Source of the DNA: Haloferula luteola
GTDB lineage: Bacteria; Verrucomicrobiota; Verrucomicrobiia; Verrucomicrobiales; Akkermansiaceae
DNA: 64,000 bases
Reading direction: 5' to 3'
Assembly (NCBI RefSeq): GCF_014201715.1
Contig: NZ_JACHFD010000009.1
Location: 124,001-188,000 of the forward strand
In this document: one piece after another, positions 59,678-64,000 of the stretch
How the letters are laid out: each line of letters starts with the position of its first letter
How positions within the stretch are numbered: position 1 is the stretch's first letter
Position numbers and translations under genes: made by a program
Notes under the pieces: model-generated
The model's database searches: none
What the model was told of the DNA's origin: nothing
The model's input: the letters and a program-made list of their open reading frames with translations, nothing else

Positions 59678-60072
59678 AGGCTCGAATATTTCTTCTGAGC
59701 GTGATCTGTGCGCTGGTGGCGGGAATGTTTTTTCATGATTTCATTCTCGTCGAGGCGGCGGTTGTGAACTCGTCGATTCGAGCTGGATTGTTGAGTGGGG
59801 ATGAGGAAGGTGAGTTCACAGAAAAATTGATACGAAGGGCGCAATCCTCTTCAGCTGATGTTGGGAGTGCAATTTTGAGTGAGTGTTACATTAGTGCGTC
59901 CCATAAAATTGGGGCAAGGCCAGTGGGATTTATGGAGTTCGACCTATCGAAGGATGGATTGAGAACGGCTTTTGCTGGATATTCAAATTATCATCATGCG
60001 GATGTAGGATTTGAGGCTGAGAGGGAGAGGGCTATTAAGCTGATGAGAGCACTTTCAAGTAATGAAAATTGA
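59674..60072 (+). CDS. Membrane-anchored small protein, probable immunity for the second toxin
   Basis: A 132-aa protein with an N-terminal signal anchor or signal peptide (MKARIFLLSVICALVAGMFF) and a soluble remainder (LLSGDEEGEFTEKLIRRAQS, VGFMEFDLSKDGLRTAF). I recognise no family, as is usual for immunity proteins. Its ATG overlaps the toxin stop (ATGA), which couples their translation. A periplasmic location fits neutralising a peptidoglycan-directed toxin. The DNA here is AT-richer than the Rhs core, a common sign of cassette exchange. Confidence 0.7.
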   Translation: MKARIFLLSVICALVAGMFFHDFILVEAAVVNSSIRAGLLSGDEEGEFTEKLIRRAQSSSADVGSAILSECYISASHKIGARPVGFMEFDLSKDGLRTAFAGYSNYHHADVGFEAERERAIKLMRALSSNEN

Positions 60073-60187
60073 AGGGCGTCTCCCCGGACCCCGGCGATGA
60101 AAGATCCGCTCCACGAAGCCAGGCTCCGCGCCGGTAAACATGCCGCTGGAGTGCCGTCACGGGTGCTGCTTGTCCTGCGGGGTCTTG
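60072..60187 (+). repeat. Imperfect 116-bp cassette-end element, copy 2
   Basis: Directly follows the second immunity gene and matches 57861-57976 over 116 bp with scattered differences. The remaining intergenic DNA to 60343 shows nothing that I can assign. Confidence 0.85.
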
Positions 60188-60343
60188 TGACGTGCGCGGG
60201 GTAATGCGGAGTGTCTCCGTTGCGCTCGTGCCTCGCTCCACTCGCCGCATCCAGGTTCCTCCCCAAGGGGGACCACTTCAATGTCTCCGTGGAGCCGCTC
60301 GATGAGCCGGAGCGATGCCGATCGTGGGGTCGGAATCGGATGA

Positions 60344-60628
60344 TCAGGCCTGTCCGCCGGAATTGAGGAAGTTGGCCAAAGCGATGAAGAACTCTGCTGC
60401 CGCTTCGCGCTCGATGGGGTCCGCGTGGGTGGCGAAGGTGGAAGCGATCTCGATCCCGGCTTTCCACGCTTCCAATTCCGAGCAGCAGCGAAGCCTCAGG
60501 CGGTCGGCCTCCATGGACGAGGTCGTCTCTGGGGGAAGGTTTTCCAAGATGACCCATGCATCTTCAAAGAGGCCCTCGGTCACGCAACGTTCGGCATCAC
60601 AAAGCACGGCGGGGTCTAACGCCGCCAT
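60344..60628 (-). CDS. Small helical (TPR-like) protein, function unknown
   Basis: A 94-aa soluble protein (AALDPAVLCDAERCVTEGLF, EDAWVILENLPPE, LRLRCCSELEAWKAGIEIAS). Paired amphipathic helices resemble tetratricopeptide repeats, but too few residues exist to be sure. The ATG at 60628 starts the helical part; an in-frame ATG at 60715 and a longer frame to 60814 add Pro/Arg-rich sequence that looks non-coding. No Shine-Dalgarno is clear. Confidence 0.55.
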   Translation of the reverse strand: MAALDPAVLCDAERCVTEGLFEDAWVILENLPPETTSSMEADRLRLRCCSELEAWKAGIEIASTFATHADPIEREAAAEFFIALANFLNSGGQA

Positions 60629-60996
60629 GGTGAGGGCGCAAAAAAGCGTTCTCCGCCTTTTTTCGGAGGAGGGGTTGGCGCCGAGGGAGGGTGCGGGGGA
60701 AAGGATGGGTGACATGAGGGTGGTGGAGCGGGGATGTCGCATTCGTCCATCTCCGCAAAGTGGAACTAGGAGGTGAAATATGGAACTTTCAGATGCTGAA
60801 TCAGATGCAGGCACGCTTTGAGGGTGCCGTGGGGGCCAGAGGGTGGGTTCTGCGTTCAGCAGGTATCGGCGCAGCAGATTCCAGACCGGAAGGAGTCGGC
60901 GGGTGAATCACGCGGAGAAACTCGACGATCAAGAAGGGATACTTAAGAAGATACACGAGGTCTCTTCGGGCGCTTGGAGGGCGGATGAGGAGGGGC

Positions 60997-61347
60997 CTAG
61001 GGATCGCCGGATGGGGGCTCCGATTCCGAGTGAGGCCGCGGGGGGGTGATCCATGCGATGAGGTTGGATGCCGTCCACGACACGATAGCGGCGAGGAGAA
61101 AGGCTGCGAGAACCAGAGCCGGGCGATTGGGGAACTGATGCCGGAAAGCGGCAAAAACGATGAAGGCAATGGTGGCAGCGGCGGCGATCACGAAGGCAAT
61201 CGCACAGGCGTCGAAGAATTGAATCCAACGTTGAGTGGTCCTTACCTTCTTCATGATCCCGAGGTGGAGTGCGACCTCGGGGGGGAAAGCATGCACACTC
61301 CGCTCCAGAAGTGTTAGGCCAACCTCATGACGAGGCCATTCCGCCAT
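60997..61347 (-). CDS. Small two-segment membrane protein downstream of the sensor kinase
   Basis: A 116-aa protein: a soluble N-terminus (MAEWPRHEVGLTLLERSVHA), two membrane segments (about residues 47-67 and 77-97, IAFVIAAAATIAFIVFAAF and ALVLAAFLLAAIVSWTA) and a Pro/Ser-rich tail. The family is not recognised. It begins 36 nt after the histidine kinase stop on the same strand, so it may belong to that unit. The frame is open further upstream inside the kinase gene, but that part is Arg/Pro-rich shadow sequence. Confidence 0.55.
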   Translation of the reverse strand: MAEWPRHEVGLTLLERSVHAFPPEVALHLGIMKKVRTTQRWIQFFDACAIAFVIAAAATIAFIVFAAFRHQFPNRPALVLAAFLLAAIVSWTASNLIAWITPPRPHSESEPPSGDP

Positions 61348-61382
61348 CGCGTAAGCTGCGTCGAGAAAGCGGTCGAGCTGGT

Positions 61383-62651
61383 CTAGGGTTCCTGAATTTC
61401 CGCGGCCTGCATTCCTTCGAGGCGGAGTTCTTCTTCGGCAGGGATCCGAATGGTAAAGCGGGTATCCACTCCAGGGGTGGAGGCGACGTCGATCATTCCG
61501 CCATGGGCTTCGATCGCGCGTTTGACGATGGAAAGGCCCAAGCCAGTGCCTTTGATTTCCTGTTGGGAGTGGTGTTTTTCGACGCGGTAGAAGCGCCGGA
61601 AGATGTGCTGGAGGTCCTGAGCTGGGATCCCGACTCCGTCGTCTGCGACCCATAGAAGCAAACCGGTGGGCTCGCGGCGAGCTCCGACGCGGACGTGGAG
61701 TCCGGGCCGAGGGTTTTGTTTGAGGGCGTTTTCGATGAGGTTGAAAAGGACCTGAGTCCAGTAGAAGCGATCGCCGATGATGGTCAGAGTTTCATCGTCC
61801 ATCTCGACGTGGATTTCTGCTTTCTGCTGGCGGATGACGGATTCTAGGCGTTCAAGTACGTCCTGGATGCAGGAGCGGAGTCGGAACGGTTCCACCTTGA
61901 GGGCGGCGGCTTCCCCACTTTCGAGTCGGGAAATGACGAGCATGTCCTCGACGATCCGGGCAATGCGCTCGGTGTGCTTGCGCATGATCGAGAGAAATCG
62001 CCGGGTGATGGCAGGGTCATCGACGAGGTCGTCATCGATCAGGTTTTCCAGATAGCCATTGATGATGGCAAGAGGTGTCCTCAATTCGTGAGACGCATTC
62101 GCCACGAAGTCTTTCCGAATCTGGTCAGTTTGATGTTCCGCACTCACGTCACGAATCACGATGCGGGTGAAATGTTCCTGTTCGGGGATCCCGACGATGG
62201 GCGCCGCGTCGATATGCCAGACCACCTGACCGCGTGGAGCGTGGCTGGGGGAATCGGAAGTGCGCTCGTAGTAGAGCGAGATCCGCTCGGTGACCGGCTT
62301 GGCGTTGATGAGGCAATCCCGCACGGCTTCGATGAGCCGCCGGTCGAGCATCACCTCGCTGACGGGTCGATGGACCAGCACCCTGCCGTTGAAGAAGCGA
62401 CGGGCGGCAGCATTGGCGATGCGCACGGTGCCACCGGAATCGACGAGAAGGAAGGCGTCGGAGAGCGCATCGAGGATCTTGTCCCGTTCGAGGTGGGCAT
62501 GTTCCAAATCCTGTCGGCTGCGAGAGCGGCAGTCGTCCAAGGCACGACCCGCTTCTCGCTGGGCGTGTTTGAGGCGCAGCAGGAGGAAGAGGCAGGCAGA
62601 ACCGGCGGCCACGGCCGCGGTGATTGCCGTCGTGACCACGAAATCGGACAT
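61383..62651 (-). CDS. PhoR-like sensor histidine kinase
   Basis: A 422-aa membrane kinase: one N-terminal membrane segment (about residues 7-26), a PAS-like domain (about 60-165, ILDALSDAFLLVDSGGTV), the dimerisation/phosphoacceptor domain with ASHELRTPLAI (His about 187), and the ATPase domain with LFNLIENALKQN (N box), VADDGVGIP (G1) and GTGLGLSIVKR (G2). This is the PhoR arrangement with no large periplasmic sensor. It follows the response regulator by 2 nt, so the two form one operon. Phosphate sensing is suggested by similarity only; no pst genes are nearby. Confidence 0.93.
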   Translation of the reverse strand: MSDFVVTTAITAAVAAGSACLFLLLRLKHAQREAGRALDDCRSRSRQDLEHAHLERDKILDALSDAFLLVDSGGTVRIANAAARRFFNGRVLVHRPVSEVMLDRRLIEAVRDCLINAKPVTERISLYYERTSDSPSHAPRGQVVWHIDAAPIVGIPEQEHFTRIVIRDVSAEHQTDQIRKDFVANASHELRTPLAIINGYLENLIDDDLVDDPAITRRFLSIMRKHTERIARIVEDMLVISRLESGEAAALKVEPFRLRSCIQDVLERLESVIRQQKAEIHVEMDDETLTIIGDRFYWTQVLFNLIENALKQNPRPGLHVRVGARREPTGLLLWVADDGVGIPAQDLQHIFRRFYRVEKHHSQQEIKGTGLGLSIVKRAIEAHGGMIDVASTPGVDTRFTIRIPAEEELRLEGMQAAEIQEP

Positions 62652-62653
62652 GT

Positions 62654-63331
62654 TCAGTGCGAGACAACACGGTATCCGACGCCTCTGACAGTTTCAATCA
62701 TCTCCGCGTGGGGGCCCAACTTCTGGCGCAGACGTTTCATGTGGGTGTCCAGGGTGCGACTGTGGACGTCGTCGCTATAGCCCCAGACAGAACGCAGGAG
62801 GTCGTTGCGGTCCTGCGGGGTACCGGGCCGCTCGGTCATGAAGAGCAGCAGCTTGAATTCCGTGGAGGTGAGGTCGACTGGATCTCCGTCGAGATAGAAC
62901 TTGAGGTCGTTCTTGTTGAACCGGAAGGGACCGTGTTCGACGGTGACGGCGCCCGGAGCGGCATTGGAGCGTTTGAGAATCGCCTGTACTCGGAGGAGAA
63001 GCTCTTTGGGAGAAAAGGGTTTGGTGAGGTAGTCATCGGCGCCGGCTTCGAGGCCTTGGATGCGGTCCTCGGTTTGGGCGCGAGCGGTGAGCATGATGAC
63101 CGGGGTGTCGCGGGTGCGAGCATCGCGGCGGAGTTCCTTGAAAACAGCGTAGCCGTCTTTTCCGGGAAGCATGAGGTCCAGAATGACGAGGTCGGGTTGC
63201 TCGTGGATGGCGAGCGACGCACCATGGATCCCGTCGTGGGCCTTGAGGATCGAGTAGCCAGCCCGCTCCAGGTTGAAGCCGATGAGATCGGCAATGTCGC
63301 GTTCGTCCTCGACGATCAAAATGCGTTGCAT
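62654..63331 (-). CDS. PhoB-like response regulator (OmpR family)
   Basis: A 225-aa DNA-binding regulator. Receiver domain with acidic pocket VEDE, phosphoacceptor Asp52 in VILDLMLPGKDG, and Lys104 in LTKPFSPKE. The C-terminal winged helix (about 130-225) contains LTSTEFKLLLFM, SRTLDTHMKRLRQKLG and IETVRGVGYR, typical of PhoB/OmpR. It is first in the leftward unit with the kinase. The 310-bp region upstream holds its promoter and a hairpin. Confidence 0.94.
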   Translation of the reverse strand: MQRILIVEDERDIADLIGFNLERAGYSILKAHDGIHGASLAIHEQPDLVILDLMLPGKDGYAVFKELRRDARTRDTPVIMLTARAQTEDRIQGLEAGADDYLTKPFSPKELLLRVQAILKRSNAAPGAVTVEHGPFRFNKNDLKFYLDGDPVDLTSTEFKLLLFMTERPGTPQDRNDLLRSVWGYSDDVHSRTLDTHMKRLRQKLGPHAEMIETVRGVGYRVVSH

Positions 63332-63560
63332 GCTGGGGTCCGATTAGAGCGCGATCGTCACCCTTCAAACCAGCACAGAGTGACGAAATTGTCGCATGTC
63401 CCGGAAGTGAACCTTTCTCGGGCGAATCGGCCGAATCCTCGCAGCGGCGTGGGATTCTCAAAGATGAGGCAGGGGAAAATTGGATTTCGTTCGGAATCGT
63501 TTCCCTATCTCTTTGAGTTATCTCAATGGGTGTTGATTTTGAGTGGGTTGGGAGTGCGTT

Positions 63561-63605
63561 CGGTGGAAGTGCCGAACACCCAGCCCTGCCCGATGGGCAG
63601 GGCTG
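63561..63605 (-). terminator. Double hairpin downstream of the gene at the window end
   Basis: CAGCCCTGCCC (63581-63591) and GGGCAGGGCTG (63595-63605) form a perfect 11-bp stem with a GAT loop. A smaller TTCGG/CCGAA stem adjoins it. The pair lies about 37 nt beyond the stop of the minus-strand gene at 63642. There is no clear T-tract. Confidence 0.55.
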
Positions 63606-63641
63606 TGGAGGGGAATCGGTGCGGGTGAGCTGAATGCGAGG

Positions 63642-64000
63642 TCAGGCACGATGCTGGGCGTGCCACTCGTGGTAGACTTTCGGCGAAATCTCGGACGGTT
63701 TGATTTCTGAGCGGCCTCCCCAGAAGACGTTGGTGTAGGAAACTGGGATGCCGACAGAGTCGAGGTGAGCATCGATGGCGGCCTTGTGGGCGAGCACGCG
63801 ATCTTTTTCGGTGCCGTGCACGACTCCCATGATGTTGACGTCGCCAAACTGAGGGCCGCCCTCGCGCCAATAGCAATGGGTCATGCAGTAGTGGCGTCCT
63901 ACTTCGCCGCCGGCCTCGATTTCGCGTCCTTTCGGCACGGCCCAGTGGAACAGGCCATTGAAGCGGGTGACGCGTTCGCCAGCTGCGGAGGGTTTGACGT
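63642..64000 (-). CDS. C-terminal part of an unrecognised conserved protein (cut by window edge)
   Basis: The frame runs off the window at 64000 and ends at 63642. The visible 118 residues include TRFNGLFHWAVPKGREIEAG, GRHYCMTHCYWREGGPQFGD, VNIMGVVHGTEKDRVLAHKA and TNVFWGGRSEIKPSEISP. The alternating beta/alpha pattern with a 'VNIMGVVH' strand and a following helix is compatible with an Lrp/AsnC-type ligand-binding fold such as siroheme decarboxylase subunits, but I cannot confirm this. Cys and His residues in HYCMTHCYW could bind metal or haem. A GTG at 63938 is an internal codon rather than a convincing start. Confidence 0.6.
   Translation of the reverse strand, partial: VKPSAAGERVTRFNGLFHWAVPKGREIEAGGEVGRHYCMTHCYWREGGPQFGDVNIMGVVHGTEKDRVLAHKAAIDAHLDSVGIPVSYTNVFWGGRSEIKPSEISPKVYHEWHAQHRA

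Overview
The window looks like a chromosomal segment of a Gram-negative member of the Verrucomicrobiota (a Verrucomicrobiales-type genome). The reasons are its GC-rich DNA, a PEP-CTERM protein, large secreted proteins made of autotransporter-associated beta-strand, discoidin-like and CotH modules, an ECF sigma/FecR pair, lipid A genes (lpxK, an msbA-like exporter), and a dcw cluster of mraZ-rsmH-ftsL-ftsI-murE-murF-mraY-murD-(LysM)-ftsW. The phylum assignment is inferred from gene content; no rRNA is present.

Layout. 1-3522: a very large enzyme, probably PPi-type PEP carboxykinase. 3523-4352: a 150-bp tandem repeat full of palindromes, lying between convergent genes. 4389-10652 (minus strand): lpxK, then a beta-strand-repeat surface protein, a FecR-like anti-sigma factor and its ECF sigma factor. 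10968-16565: a PEP-CTERM protein and a large CotH-type secreted protein. 16625-22469: hflX, a secreted beta-galactosidase, and ruvX, which has no normal start codon. 22554-27541: manC, a sugar-nucleotide reductase, an SH3-like lipoprotein, a peroxiredoxin and an AvtA-like aminotransferase. 27756-30115: three unrecognised secreted proteins. 30546-42234: the tightly overlapped cell-division and peptidoglycan operon, with an odd repeat-filled stretch before the recognisable part of rsmH. 42335-47965: ABC exporter, a small conserved protein and a GH16 glucanase.

The most interesting region is 48434-60187. A 2875-aa secreted SpvB/TcB-Rhs protein ends in a lipase-like toxin domain and is followed 5 nt later by an ankyrin lipoprotein that looks like its immunity protein. 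Downstream lies a second, headless cassette. It repeats the last 567 bp of the Rhs pre-toxin region (9 mismatches counted by eye, same reading frame), then switches to a different toxin domain resembling peptidoglycan-targeting L,D-transpeptidase-fold effectors, followed by an ATGA-coupled membrane-anchored immunity candidate. Both toxin-immunity pairs are followed by the same imperfect 116-bp element. Between the cassettes are a perfect 31-bp tandem repeat and a frameshifted gene remnant. This is the structure expected of a polymorphic toxin that can swap its warhead by homologous recombination.

60344-64000: a small helical protein, a small membrane protein, a PhoR/PhoB-type two-component system and the C-terminal part of an unrecognised gene.
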